Source of the DNA: Neostapfia colusana
Taxonomy: Eukaryota; Streptophyta; Magnoliopsida; Poales; Poaceae
Assembly: GCA_030760725.1 (NCBI GenBank)
Contig: JASWHV010000003.1
Coordinates: 110,888,153-110,952,152 of the forward strand
Length of the DNA stretch: 64,000 bases
Direction of reading: 5' to 3'
Below are positions 51,976 through 62,959 of the stretch, in pieces. The notes below the pieces were generated by a model that worked only from the letters and a program-made list of their open reading frames with translations, had not been told where the DNA came from and ran no database searches. The position numbers were made by a program, and so were the translations under genes. Position 1 is the first letter of the stretch. Every line of letters starts with the position of its first letter.

Positions 51976-54030
51976 GAGAAGGAGCAGGAGAAGAGGACTA
52001 CACCTAGACTCCTTAGGTCCAGCACCTGTTGGACCTTCTGTTCCAGCACCCGGAGAGGTGCTGCAGGGTCCGGAGGGGGCGAACAGCACCCCAGCAGTGC
52101 CCTGGAGGGGCACAGAAGGGTCTGTCCAGACCCTAGGAGTTCCTGCGCCAGCCTCCAGACCTGCAGGAGAGGGTCCAACACCTGCAGCGTTGCTCCAAAG
52201 GCCCCTGTAGGGACTGTCCAGCGCAAATCAGGGCTGGGACAGTCCTGCACGAGGTCAGCAGCAGCAGGGGGTTCCGGACTTGAAGATTCCAGCACCTTCG
52301 TCACGCCCCGAAATCCTTCACGCCCATCTGCTTTGCCACACCGTTGTCGGACCCCGGCAGCAACGTCGTCGACGCCTATTATGACGACGGCGCGAAACTA
52401 CGGTTCCGCACGATGCGCAACGTGCTTGGAACCCTCACCCCTCCTGGTCGGGCTGAGCGCCCACCAAGCTTGGAGGAGGGGGAGCTTATGTTCACCACCG
52501 CGGAGGAGCCCACGTCCTTCACCGATGCTGAGGAACACCCGTGTTGGAGACGGGCCATGCTCGAGGAGATGGAGTCCATAGAAGAAAACAAGACTTGGCA
52601 ACTTATTGATCTTCCTACATGACACAAGCCCATTGGCCTCAAATGGGTGTTCAAGGTGAAGAGGGGCAAGCATGGGGAGGTGGTGAAGGACAAGGCTCGA
52701 TTGGTGGCAAAAGGCTATGTCCAGCGGCAAGGAATAGATTTTGACGAGGTATTTGCTCCTGTAGCTCGTCTCGAATCTGTTCGCTTGCTCCTTGTAGTTA
52801 CTGCGCACAAGGGGTGGGAGGTACACCACATGGACGTGAAGAACACCTTCCTGAACGGCGGCTTGATGGAGGAGGTGTACATCTCCCAACCCGCTGGCTT
52901 CATCATCGACGGAGCCGAACACAAGGTGTATCGGCTCAAGAAGGCTTTATATGGACTTCGTCAGGCGCCCAGGGCCTGGAATGCCAAGCTCAAGATAGCT
53001 TGCTATCGCTTGGTTTCCAGAAGAGTACGAGCGAGCAAGGGATCTATTTCCGTGGAGCTGAAGATGAGAAGCTCATCGTCAGCGTGTATGTCGACGATCT
53101 TGTGATCACAGGAGGGGGCGACCTCAAGAAGTTCAAGGGGGAGATGATGAAGAAGTTCAAGATAAGCGACTTGGGTCTCTTATCATATTATCTTGGCCCG
53201 GAGGTGTGGCAAACTGATGCAGGGATAAGCGTTGGGCAGACGGCCTACGCTTCCAAACTTGTCTCTAAAGCTGGTCTGGAAGGATGCAACCCCTTTGCAT
53301 TTCCCATGGAGCAAGGTCTCAAGCTTTACAAGGCAAGTGACAGTCCATTGGTGCATGCAACGGACTATAGGAACTTGGTGGGAGGACTGCGATACTTGGT
53401 GAACACACGTCCCGATCTTGCCTACTCGGTCGGGTACGTGAGTCGGTTTCTTGAGGAGCCCAAAAAGGAGCACTTTCCTGCAATCAAACGCATTGTACAC
53501 TGCATAGCGGATACAATCAACTATGGAGTCTTCTATGCAAGAGGAGGAGACATGGAGCTAATTGGGTACTCGGATAGTGACTATGCGGGAGACATGGAGG
53601 ACCGCAAGAGCACAAGCGGGGTGTTGTTGGTCATGGAAACAGCCCCGTTTCATGGCAGTCCTGCAAGCAGAAGGTGGTGGCCTTGTCCTCATGTGAAGAA
53701 GAATATATGGCAGAAGCTCAAGGGGCATGTCAAGGTGTACGGATGGCACGGCTGATGGATGACTTAGCTGAAAAATCGAAGGTGCCAGTGCTGCGGGTTG
53801 ATAACAAGTCAGCTATAGACTTGAGCAATAACCCGGTACACCATGACAGAAGCAAGTACATCGATATCAAGTACCACTACATACGGGAGTGTGTGGACAA
53901 CGGTACTATTATGCTTGAGCAGATCTCCACCCAAGACCAAATGGCGGACATCTTAACCAAGGCACTTGGAAGACATAAGTTCGTGGAGATGAGAAGAAGG
54001 ATCGGGATCCTAGACGTGCACAAGCGTTGA
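51976..54030 (+). pseudogene. Copia-3b reverse transcriptase and RNase H
   Basis: The linker (51976-52340) is rich in Pro/Ser. Reverse transcriptase starts around ENKTWQLIDLPT with a TGA at 52621, then FKVKRGKHGEVVKDKARLVA, HHMDVKNTFLNGGLMEEVYI (the family has SAFLNGDL) and a shift near 53010. YVDD is at 53087-53098. RNase H: LIGYSDSDYAGDMEDRKSTS, a shift at about 53630, then KSAIDLSNNPVHHDRSKYID and DQMADILTKALGRHKF (53674-54030). Numerous breaks show it is much older than Copia-3a. Confidence 0.8.
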
Positions 54031-54044
54031 GATCAGGAGGAGAA

Positions 54045-54625
54045 TGTAGATTGATCCTTCCTTTGCTGGGCCTAGGCCCGGCCCAACGACCCAGGCCCAA
54101 GCCCAGCTCGCCTAGGCCCAGCTCGCCCAGGAGGGGGCGCACAGGATAAAGATTGAGTCAGTTCTGATCTGAACAGATCAGAACCAGTTTAGATAGAGTT
54201 TGTTTGAGATAAGATTTGATTCTATCTCTAGTTTTAAATCTGTTAGGAGTATATCTATAAAAGGCTATAAATAGCCGGGTATTCTCAAGGAATAAACATC
54301 TCTCAGAATTAATCATCCTCTAGTTTTTCCCTGCTCCCAGGGTTTTCCTCTCTTGCTTCCACGTAGCAGCAGTTTTTCCCTTCTGTGTACGCCGGCCATA
54401 GCAGATTGCATCTGCTATTGTGTCCTCAGGTCAAACCTTCTTGCTTTGCTGTACGCATCACCAAATAGCAGAACACATTTGCTATCTCCTGTTCTGTTCC
54501 CGTGAGATCAAAGGAAGGCTCCAGAAGGCTCCAGCACCTAGGTGAAGGCTCCAGTAGCTGTTGTTCTTCACCAGCGCCAGGAACAGGAGCAGTTCTTCGG
54601 TGTATAGACAACCGGAATTGCAACA
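54045..54625 (+). repeat. 3' LTR of Copia-3b
   Basis: It begins TGTAGATTGATCC after the tract AGGAGGAGAA and ends CCGGAATTGCAACA, the same terminal 14 bases as both LTRs of Copia-3a. The interior differs strongly from Copia-3a: TATAAAAGGCTATAAATAGC near 54258, and a repeated GAAGGCTCCAG near 54510-54555. The two elements therefore belong to related but distinct families. Confidence 0.7.
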
Positions 54626-55036
54626 CCTGACATGCGATCAGGGGCGCTCAGCGCGCCAGACGGCGGGACTTAACTCCTTCGTCGACCACTCTACTTAGAG
54701 TGTATAGGGTTCACATAGCTTTTGGACCACCTGTCAGGCCCCAAGCCGCATTGTAACCACCCCGGCTTTGAACTATAAAAGGACCGGAGTGACCATCCAG
54801 TAAAGGGTTCGCATTCCAGATCCCGTAAAGCACAAGCACGCGCAAGCAAGCAATAGAACAAGCACTCTCTTGGACCTAGAGTATTACGCTCCAGCGCCCG
54901 AACCACGTAAATCTCGGTGTTCGTTAGCTCTCTGGAGCTCAGGTCACATAGGGCGCCAAGCCCCCTCCAAAAAAAGAACCTCGTGGGCTGCTTCCGAGAA
55001 GGCCGGGGGGAGTGTCGCAGCTCACGCACTCCGACA
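54626..55036 (+). repeat. 3' part of a Tat-type Gypsy LTR
   Basis: Shares TATA box, R and U5 blocks with 1662-2542: CTATAAAAGG near 54774, GGGTTCGCATT, TTACGCTCC, CGAACCACGTAAA, AAAAAAGAACCTC, and the ending CACTCCGACA. The first half of the LTR is missing, since the fragment starts at the Copia-3b boundary. Confidence 0.7.
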
Positions 55037-55238
55037 GTACTAGTACGACGGAGATCTTCAAACTCAGCCAGGTTGTCGGAGCGGAGGTCCGAAGCGCATG
55101 TTGACAAAATCCGCGGACCGCTTCCAGGACACGGTGCCGCAGTCGCGTTCCAGAGCAGTCTACCATTCGGCCGCAACTCCCTCTAGGTGGAGAGACGCGA
55201 GCCACACCTTCTCTTCAGGCATCGTACGTGTCCCGCGG
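55037..55238. other. Unassigned 202-bp spacer
   Basis: Between the Tat LTR end and the Copia-4 LTR. No primer site follows the Tat LTR, so this is not its leader. No gene is supported. Confidence 0.4.
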
Positions 55239-55404
55239 TATTAGAGTAGCAATTGTGGTTGTATTGGATGATCAGAATAATGAGGTACAGGGATGATTAT
55301 ATAGAGGGATTAGGTGAGGGAAAAAGACTAAACTACACCTAACCCTAATCCCTCATAATGACTAATATGCCCCTGTGACACACACATAATTACAGTGCCT
55401 AACA
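55239..55404 (-). repeat. 3' LTR of minus-strand Copia-4
   Basis: 166 bp, TATTAGAG to GCCTAACA, same family as 28395-28562 and 32047-32213. An 18-base C run (55405-55422) on its right is the poly-G polypurine tract of the minus strand. Confidence 0.75.
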
Positions 55405-55422
55405 CCCCCCCCCCCCCCCCCG

Positions 55423-55680
55423 CAGTCACAACATCTAGCCACTGCAGATGTTGAGACTGGACCGAAACTCAGAGAATAGCGACGACGGGAGGCCCTCCGT
55501 GAAGATGTCGGCGAACTGCGTCGTCATCGGGACATGGTGTACTGGAACCTCGCCACGTGCAACCCGCTCACGAACAAAGTGGAGGTCGATCTCCACATGC
55601 TTCGTGCGCTGATGCTGGACCGGGTTAGTCGAGAGGTACACGGCGCTGACGTTGTCGCAGTAGATGAGGGTGCTCCTGGC
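55423..55680 (-). pseudogene. Copia-4 RNase H C-terminus (left of the Copia-3a insertion)
   Basis: The minus strand reads YLSTNPVQHQRTKHVEIDLH and FADIFTEGLPSSLFSEF (55435-55641). The reading is interrupted at 55680 by Copia-3a and resumes at 61388 after the CTGGC repeat. Joining the flanks restores alignment with Copia-5 (32450-32490). Confidence 0.8.
55676..55680. repeat. Left target repeat CTGGC of Copia-3a
   Basis: CTGGC precedes the 5' LTR and recurs at 61383-61387. Confidence 0.9.
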
Positions 55681-56313
55681 TGTGGGCTGATCTGCCCCTG
55701 GCCCAGGGCGGCCAGAACTGGGCCAAGTGGGCTGGTCAGCCCTGGCCCAGGCCGGGCCCCTTTCTAGAAGGTTTTTGAGTTTAATCTTCTTAGAGATAGA
55801 TTAAAAGATCCTTTGTAACAGATTAGGACTCTTGTAAGGGGGGGCTATATATACAAGCCAAAAACACCCCAAATTGTGAGAGAGATCAATACAGAAAATT
55901 TTCCTCCACTTTTCTAGCCCTAGCCGCCTCTCTCCCTCCTGCCCTAGCCGCCAGCCTAGCCTCTGCCCTAGCCGCCGCCCAGCTGCTGCCCTAGCCGCCG
56001 CCTCCTCCTGCAGCCCTAGCCGCCACCAGGGGCTAGAACCAGCCGCCGCCCCTGTTTTCCCCTCTGTTCTGCGTCTCTTCAACACCAGAACAGATCGGGC
56101 ACCACCTGATCTCTCCCTTGATCTATTCTCCCAAGAACAGAATCAATCTGCTCAGTTTTTCTGCACCAGAACTGTTCTTCTCCTTGCTGTTATTCCTCTG
56201 TTGTTGGCTGAAGAATTTTTTTGGTCTGTCTTCAAGGAAGACAGATCGATCTGCTAGGGCAGATCGGTTTTTTCAGCAAGAACAGGGACAGTTTCAGCGC
56301 CGGAATTGCAACA
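55681..56313 (+). repeat. 5' LTR of Copia-3a
   Basis: 633 bp, TGTGGGCTGATC to GGAATTGCAACA. TATA-like GGCTATATATACAAGCC at about 55841-55857. Downstream a CCCTAGCCGCC-type motif is repeated about six times (55914-56032). About eleven differences from the 3' LTR by eye (roughly 1.7%) indicate a recent insertion. Confidence 0.95.
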
Positions 56314-56317
56314 TTCG

Positions 56318-56330
56318 TGGTATCAGAGCC
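56318..56330 (+). other. Initiator-Met tRNA primer-binding site of Copia-3a
   Basis: TGGTATCAGAGCC four bases after the LTR; exact canonical match. Confidence 0.95.
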
Positions 56331-56359
56331 GGTTTCAACCCTAGGCTGAATTCTGCAAG

Positions 56360-56786
56360 ATGTCGTCTACACCTACAAGCAGCGGCAGCGCCATCAGCCA
56401 TGGCACACCCTCACCGGCAGCTCGTGAGGTGAACACCGGGACGGGATTCCCCGTGCTCACCAAGACCAACTACGCGGAGTGGCCTGTCATGATGAAGATC
56501 AAGCTAAAGGCACGGCTGCTTTGGAAGGCCGTGGAGGAGGGGAACGTGAGCGAGCAGGAAGACATGATGGCGCTTGACATCTTGGTCAGCGCTGTCCCGC
56601 CGGAGATGATCACGACGATCGAAGAAAAGAGGACGGCGAAGGAGGCATGGGACACGATCGCCATCATGCGGGTCGGGGCCGACCGCGTGAAGAAGACGAC
56701 GGCGCAGCAACTCCGGAAGGAGTTTGAAGACGCTGTCTTCAAGGATGGCGAAAGTGTGGAGGACTTCTCCCTCCGCCTGAGCGGCA
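56360..56786 (+). pseudogene. Copia-3a gag, N-terminal part
   Basis: The ATG at 56360 follows the primer site by 30 bases. MSSTPTSSGSAISHG is followed by the capsid motif FPVLTKTNYAEWPVMMKIKL, AVPPEMITTIEEKRTAKEAW and VGADRVKKTTAQQLRKEFED. Near 56786 an extra T (CATTGCT, where Copia-3b has CATGCT) shifts the frame, and the rest of gag continues in the next ORF. Without that base the polyprotein would be continuous here. Gag forms the cytoplasmic particle and packages element RNA. Confidence 0.9.
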
Positions 56787-59690
56787 TTGCTATCACGGCT
56801 TGCGTCGCTAGGGGAGGAGATAGGAGAAGAGAGGGCCGTGGAGAAGCTCCTGCGAAGCGTTCCAGAACGCTTCCAACAGATCGTGGTGGCGATCACGACA
56901 CTGCTGGACGTGTCGACCCTCACTTTGTCGGAGGTGACGGGGCGTCTCAGGGCGGCTGAGAACGCTTTCGACTCGACGCAGCGGAAGGGAGGAGTACACA
57001 ACGACCAGCTGTACCTCACTCGGGAGGAGTGGGAGGCACAGCGGAAGGAGGAGCGGTCTACCCAGTCCGCGGGTTCTTCTAAGAGGGGCGGCCGAAAGGG
57101 CCTGCCCAAGAAGAACGGAGGCAAGAAGGGAGGTTCCGGAAAGGATATTCCGCGGGACCAGTGCAGGAAGTGCGGGAAGAAGGGCCACTGGGCCAGGGAG
57201 TGTCGGTCGAAGCCTAAGGAGGAGCCGCAGCAGCAGGCTTTCGTGGCAAAGGCGGAGGAGGAGGGCGCCTTGTTTATGACAAGGGTGGCCTCAGTACAGG
57301 AGGAGCCTGTACAGGAACGTCCTATGCGCCCACTGGAGATAGTGGAGGGACGTGTCTTCGCTCACCGCAGCAACGACGCTGACTTTGATGACACTCGTAG
57401 GTACCTCGACACGGGCGTGACCGACCACATGACGGGTTCACGCGCCGTCTTCTCCGAGCTTGACGAAAACGTCGTCGGAACCATCAAGTTCGGCGATAAT
57501 TCCGTCGTGCGTATCCAGGGGAAGGGTACGGTCCTATTCGCCGCCAAGACGGGTGAGCACAGGAGGCTCACCGACGTCTCCCTCATCCCACGCCTCACCA
57601 CCAACCTCATCAGCGTCGGCCAGCTGGATGAGGATGGCTACAGCATCACGGTGCAAGGAGGAGTGATGCACATACGGGATGAGCAGCAGCGTCTCCTCAC
57701 ACGAGTTCAGCGCGACGACAGCAAGCTGTACTCCATCAGGCTCAACATCACACGTCCGGTTTGCCTAACCGCGAGGCGTGATGATGTTGCGTGGCGTTGG
57801 CACGAACGCTACGGACACGTCGGCTTCCAGGCGCTTCGGAAGTTGGCACGAGAGGAGATGGTGCTCGGGCTTCTGCAAATTGATCATGTCGATCAATTGT
57901 GCGAAGCTTGCTTGGTCGGGAAGCAGAGGCGCTCCAGCTTCCCCAAGCAAGCTCGGCGGCGCGCGGAGGGCGCGCTCGACCTTGTCCACGGCGACATCTG
58001 CGGGCCTATCACGCCGATGACTCCAGGTGGCAAGAAGATGTTCTTGTTGCTTGTGGATGACATGAGCCGCTATATGTGGCTCTATCTTTTAGCAACCAAG
58101 GACAAGGCGCCCGACTTAATTCAGCAATTCAAGGCGACAGCTGAATTAGAGTCCGGGAGGAGGCTGAAGCTACTCCGTACTGATCGCGGAGGGGAGTTCA
58201 CCTCACAGGAGTTCGGCAAGTACTGCGCTCAGCACGGAGTACAACGTCAGCTCACAGCCCCGTATACGCCGCAGCAAAACGGGGTTGTGGAGCGGCGCAA
58301 CCAGACGGTGGTCGGCATGGCGAGGAGCATGTTGAAGGCGAAGGGTATGCCCGGGATATTTTGGGGTGAGGCAGTTATCACGGCTGTCTATATCCTGAAT
58401 CGATCCCCTACCCGCGGCCTCGACAGGAAGACGCCATATGAAGCTTGGCATGGAGAGCGACCAGCCGTCAATTATTTCCGAACTTTTGGGTGCGTGGGGC
58501 ATGTCAAGAACACGCGCCCCCACCTGAAAAAGTTGGAAGACCGAAGTACTCCGATGATTTTTCTTGGCTATGCTGCAGGGACGAAGGGATATCGGATGTA
58601 TAATCCGGCTGATGGCCGCACACACATATCACGTGACGTGATATTCGACGAGGCGGCCAAGTGGGACTGGGGAGAAGGAGCAGGAGAAGAGGACTACACC
58701 GCCTTCCACGTCGACTCCTTAGGTCCAGCAGGTGCTGGACCTGCTGTTTCAGCACCCGGAGAGGTGCTGCAGGGTCCGGAGGGGCCGAACAGCACCCCTG
58801 CAGTGCCCAGGAGGGGCACAGAAGGGTCTGTACAGACCCTAGGAGTTCCTGCGCCAGCCTCCAGACCTGCTGGAGAGATTCCAGCACCTGCAGCGTCGCC
58901 CCAAGGGCCCCTGCAGGGGCTGTCCAGCGCAAATCAGGGCTGGGACAGTCCTGCACGGGGGTCAGCAGCAGCGGGGGATTCCGAGACTGAAGATTCCAGC
59001 ACCTTCGTCACGCCCCGGCACCCTCCACGGCCCATCCGCTTCGCCACGCCGCCGACGGATGTCGGCAGCAACGTCGACGCCTACTACGACGACGGCGCGA
59101 AACTACGGTTCCGCACGATGCGCAACATACTCGAAACCCTCACCCCTCCTGGTCGGGTTGAGCGCCCACCAAGCTTGGAGGAGGGGGAGCTTATGTTCAC
59201 CACCGCGGAGGAGCCCACGTCCTTCGCCGATGCTGAGAAACACCCCTGCTGGAGACGGGCCATGCTCGAGGAGATGGAGTCCATAGAAGAAAACAAGACT
59301 TGGCAACTTGTTGATCTTCCTGCAGGACACAAGCCCATTGGCCTCACATGGGTGTTTAAGGTGAAGAAGGACGAGCATGGGGAGGTGGTGAAGCACAAGG
59401 CTCGATTGGTGGCAAAAGGCTATGTCCAATGGCAAGGAATAGATTTTGACGAGGTATTTGCTCCTGTAGCTCGTCTCGAATCTACTCGCTTGCTCCTTGC
59501 AGTTGCTGCACACAAGGGGTGGGAGGTACACCACATGGACGTGAAGAGCGCCTTCTTGAACGGCGACTTGATGGAGGAGGTGTATGTCTCCCAACCCGCT
59601 GGCTTCATCATTGACGGAGCCGAACACAAGGTGTATCGGCTCAAGAAAGCTTTATATGGACTTCGTCAGGCGCCCAGGCCTGGAATGCCA
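56787..59690 (+). pseudogene. Copia-3a gag C-terminus, protease, integrase and most of reverse transcriptase
   Basis: A 2.9-kb open frame. Gag end: SLGEEIGEERAVEKLLRSV. Zinc knuckle CRKCGKKGHWAREC (57162-57203). Protease RYLDTGVTDHMTG (DTG at 57408-57416; valine replaces the usual alanine). Integrase zinc residues: HERYGHVGF and CEACLVGK. Core: LVHGDICGPI, LLRTDRGGEFTSQEF and QQNGVVERRNQT. Linker rich in Pro/Gly (58700-59030). Reverse transcriptase: TWVFKVKKDEHGEVVKHKAR, YVQWQGIDFDEVFAPVARLE and HHMDVKSAFLNGDLMEEVYV to LYGLRQAPR. At about 59679 one G is missing relative to Copia-3b (CCCAGGCCTGG against CCCAGGGCCTGG), which shifts the frame. Confidence 0.9.
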
Positions 59691-60735
59691 AGCTCAACGA
59701 TAGCTTGCTATCGCTTAGTTTCCAGAAGAGTACAAGCGAGCACGGGATTTATTTCCGTGGTGCTGAAGATGAGAAGCTCATCGTCGGCGTGTACGTCGAC
59801 GATCTTGTGATCACAGGAGGAGGCGATCTCAAGAAGTTCAAAGGGGAGATGATAAAGAGGTTCAAGATGAGCGACTTGGGTCTCTTGTCATATTATCTTG
59901 GCCTGGAGGTGCGACAAACTGATGCAGGGATAAGCGTTGGGCAGGCGGCCTACGCTTCCAAACTTGTCTCTAAAGCTGGCCTAGAAGGATGCAATCCCTG
60001 TGCATTTCCCATGGAGCAAGGCCTCAAGCTTTGCAAGACAAGTGATAGCCCGTTGGTGCATGCAACGGACTATAGGAGCTTGGTTGGAGGGCTGCGACAC
60101 TTGATGAACACACGTCCCGATCTTGCCTACTCGGTCGGGTACGTGAGTCGGTTTCTGGAGGAGCCCAAGGAGGATCACTTTGCTGCAGTCAAACGCATTG
60201 TACGCTACATAGCGGGTACAATGAACTATGGAGTCTTTTATGCAAGAGGAGCAGACATGGAGCTTATTGGGTACTCGGATAGTGACTATGCGGGAGACGT
60301 GGAGGACCGCAAGAGCACAAGCGGGGTGCTGTTTTGTCTTGGAAACAGCCCCGTTTCATGGCAGTCCTGCAAGCAGAAGGTGGTGGCCTTGTCCTCATGT
60401 GAAGCAGAGTATATCGCAGCAGCTCAAGGAGCATGTCAAGGTGTATGGATGGCACGGCTGATGGAGGACTTAGCTGAAAAATCGAAGGCGCCGGTGCTGC
60501 GGGTTGATAACAAGTCAGCTATAGACTTGAGCAAGAACCCGGTACACCATGACAGGAGCAAGCACATCCACGTCAAGTACCACTACATACGGGAGTGTGT
60601 GGACAGCGGTACTATTGTGCTTGAGCAAATCTCCACTCAAGACCAGATGGCGGACATCTTGACCAAGGCTCTTGGAAGACAGAAGTTCGTGGAGATGAGA
60701 AGAAGGATCGGGATTCTAGACATGGGCCAGTGTCA
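59691..60735 (+). pseudogene. Copia-3a end of reverse transcriptase and RNase H
   Basis: Continues after the single-base deletion. SFQKSTSEHGIYFRGAEDEK, VGVYVDDLVITGG (YVDD 59792-59803), MSDLGLLSYYLGLEV. RNase H: LIGYSDSDYAGDVEDRKSTS (Asp), SSCEAEYIAAAQGACQ (Glu), VLRVDNKSAIDLSKNPVHHD (Asp), and QMADILTKALGRQKF. It ends at a stop in 60760, just inside the LTR. It degrades RNA in the RNA-DNA hybrid and leaves the purine primer AGGAGGAGAA (60741-60750). All catalytic residues are present. Confidence 0.9.
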
Positions 60736-60740
60736 GGATC

Positions 60741-60750
60741 AGGAGGAGAA
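60741..60750 (+). other. Polypurine tract of Copia-3a
   Basis: AGGAGGAGAA directly before TGTGGGCTG; same tract as before the Copia-3b LTR. Confidence 0.85.
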
Positions 60751-61382
60751 TGTGGGCTGATCTGCCCCTGGCCCAGGGCGGCCAGAACTGGGCCAAGTGG
60801 GCTGGTCAGCGCTGGCCCAGGCCGGGTCCCTTTCTAGAAGGTTTTTGAGTTTAATCTTCTTAGAGATAGATTAAAAGATCCTTTGTAACAAATTAGGACT
60901 CTTGTAAGGGGGGGCTATATATACAAGCCAAAAACACCCCAAATTGTGAGAGAGATCAATACAGAAAATTTTCCTCCACTTTTCTAGCCCTAGCCGCCTC
61001 TCTCCCTCCTGCCCTAGCCGCCGGCCTAGCCTCTGCCCTAGCCGCCGCCCAGCTGCTGCCCTAGCCGCCGCCTCCTCCTGCAGCCCTAGCCGCCACCAGG
61101 GGCTAGAACCAGCCGCCACCCCTGTTTTCCCCTCTGTTCTGCGTCTCTTCAACACCAGAACAGATCGGGCACCACCTGATCTCTCCCTTGATCTGTTCTC
61201 CTAAGAACAGAATCAATCTGCTCAATTTTTCTGCACCAGAACTGTTCTTCTCCTTGCTGTTATTCCTCTGTTGTTGGCTGAAGAATTTTTCTGGTCTGTC
61301 TTCAAGGAAGACAGATCGATCTGCTAGCGCAGATCGTTTTTTCAGCAAGAACAGGGACAGTTTCAGCGCCGGAATTGCAACA
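60751..61382 (+). repeat. 3' LTR of Copia-3a
   Basis: 632 bp, same ends as the 5' LTR, followed by CTGGC (61383-61387). The complete element is 55681-61382, 5.7 kb. Confidence 0.95.
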
Positions 61383-61387
61383 CTGGC

Positions 61388-62300
61388 GACGGGAGTGTGG
61401 AGCTCCTGAAGCAGCTGCTGGAGCTAGGAGGCCTCAGCCACGCCGTTAGCCACGGCGCGATACTCCGCCTCAGCACTCGAGCGCGACACCACGGGCTGTC
61501 GCTTCGAGGACCAGGAGACGAGGTTACCGCCCAGGAAGACGGCGTACCCAGAAGTAGAACGTCGTGTGTCCGGGCAGCCTGCCTAGTCAGCATCGGTGTA
61601 CACGACCAGCTCGGAGGTCGTGTCACGTCGAACGAGGAGACCGTAGTCGAGGGTACCTCGCAGGTACCGAAGAATCCGCTTCACAGCAGTGAGGTGCGGC
61701 TCTCTCGGGTCATGCATGTGGAGGCACACCTGCTGAACTGCATATGAGATATCTGGCCTAGTGAAGGTGAGGTACTGAAGAGCACCTGCAAGACTCCTGT
61801 AAGTAGTGGAGTCAGAGATGGGTGTCCCGTCGGTAGCGGAGAGCTTCGCCTGAGTATCCACTGGAGTGGAGCACGGCTTGCACTCAGCCATGCCTGCTCG
61901 CTAGAGGATATCCAGGCAGTATTGTCGCTGGTGAAGGAATAAGCCGCCTGGTCGGTCCTCGACCGCAATGCCCATGAAGTGGTGGAGACGACCCAGGTCC
62001 TTCATAGCGAACTCCTGCTGTAAAGCAAAAATGGTGCGCCGAAGCAGAGCCGAACTAGACGCTATTAGTACAATGTCATCGACGTACAGTAGGAGGTAAG
62101 CAGTGTCACTGCCACGTCGATAGACAAACAGCGAAGTATCCGACTTAGCTTCGACGAAACCCTGTGAGACCAAGAAGGAGGCGAACCAGCTATACCAGGC
62201 TCGAGGTGCCCGCTTCAATCCGTACAGGGATTTGTTCAGCTTAAAACCATGTTTGGGTGAGCTGAATCAACAAACCCCGTCGGCTGACTGCAGTACACCG
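61388..62300 (-). pseudogene. Copia-4 reverse transcriptase end and RNase H start (right of the insertion)
   Basis: The minus strand has RAPRAWYSWFASFLVSQGFV, LLLYVDDIVLIASS (YVDD 62075-62086), LGRLHHFMGIAVEDRPGGLF, AECKPCSTPVDTQAKLSATD, LQYLTFTRPDISYAVQQVCL and RILRYLRGTLDYGLLVRRD (61583-62218). A shift at about 61900 and a stop near 61585 break it. Better preserved than Copia-2. Confidence 0.85.
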
Positions 62301-62889
62301 TCTCGGTCAGTGTACCGTGGAGGAAGGCATTCTTGACGTCCAACTGATGGACAGGCCAAGAACGCGAGAGAGCCAGCGACAGAACGGTATGAACCGTCGC
62401 CGGCTTTACCACTGGGCTGAAGGTCTCGTCGTTGTCGACTCCAGGGTGCTGAGTTAAACCCCGGAGTACCCACCGTGCCTTGTACCTCTCTAAGGTACCG
62501 TCCGCCTTCTTCTTGTGCGTGAACATCCACTTGCTCGTGACAACATTGCCACGACCAGGACGGGGAACCAAGTCCCAGGTCCGGTTGGCAAGCAGAGCCT
62601 CATACTCTTCCTCCATAGCGCGGCGCCAGTGAGGGTCGGCGAGGGCGCTACGCACGGAAGTAGGTATGGGTGAGATCGAAGAAGAATCGGTCGGTGGAGA
62701 AGTCGTCGACGAGAAGGCAGCTCCGGCGAAGCGCTCAACTGGCCGAAGACTCCCGGACGCACGTCGAGTCACCATCGGATGGACGTGACCGGGATCCCTG
62801 TGGAGAAGAGGAGGGTTGTACACCGGACGCTCGGGTACGACAACCTTCTCTCGTCTCAGGGCCACGCGTGGTGCAGCTGGAGTCGCCCG

Positions 62890-62908
62890 CCCCCCCCCCC
62901 CCCCCCCC
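62890..62908. repeat. Homopolymer run of 19 C's inside Copia-4
   Basis: Uninterrupted C run in the linker coding region. Length change here would shift the minus-strand frame. Confidence 0.9.
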
Positions 62909-62959
62909 GTGCTCGTCGCTAGTAGGCAAGTACGGGGTCGGCGAAGCGAGAAGTCGTCG

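Noticed and set aside
49936..54625. A 5' LTR for Copia-3b in the LTR at 49747-49935
   Set aside because: It does not match the 3' LTR at 54045-54625, and no primer site follows it.
54691..55205. Minus-strand genes across the Tat LTR fragment
   Set aside because: The frames run through the LTR and spacer, with no protein similarity that I can see.
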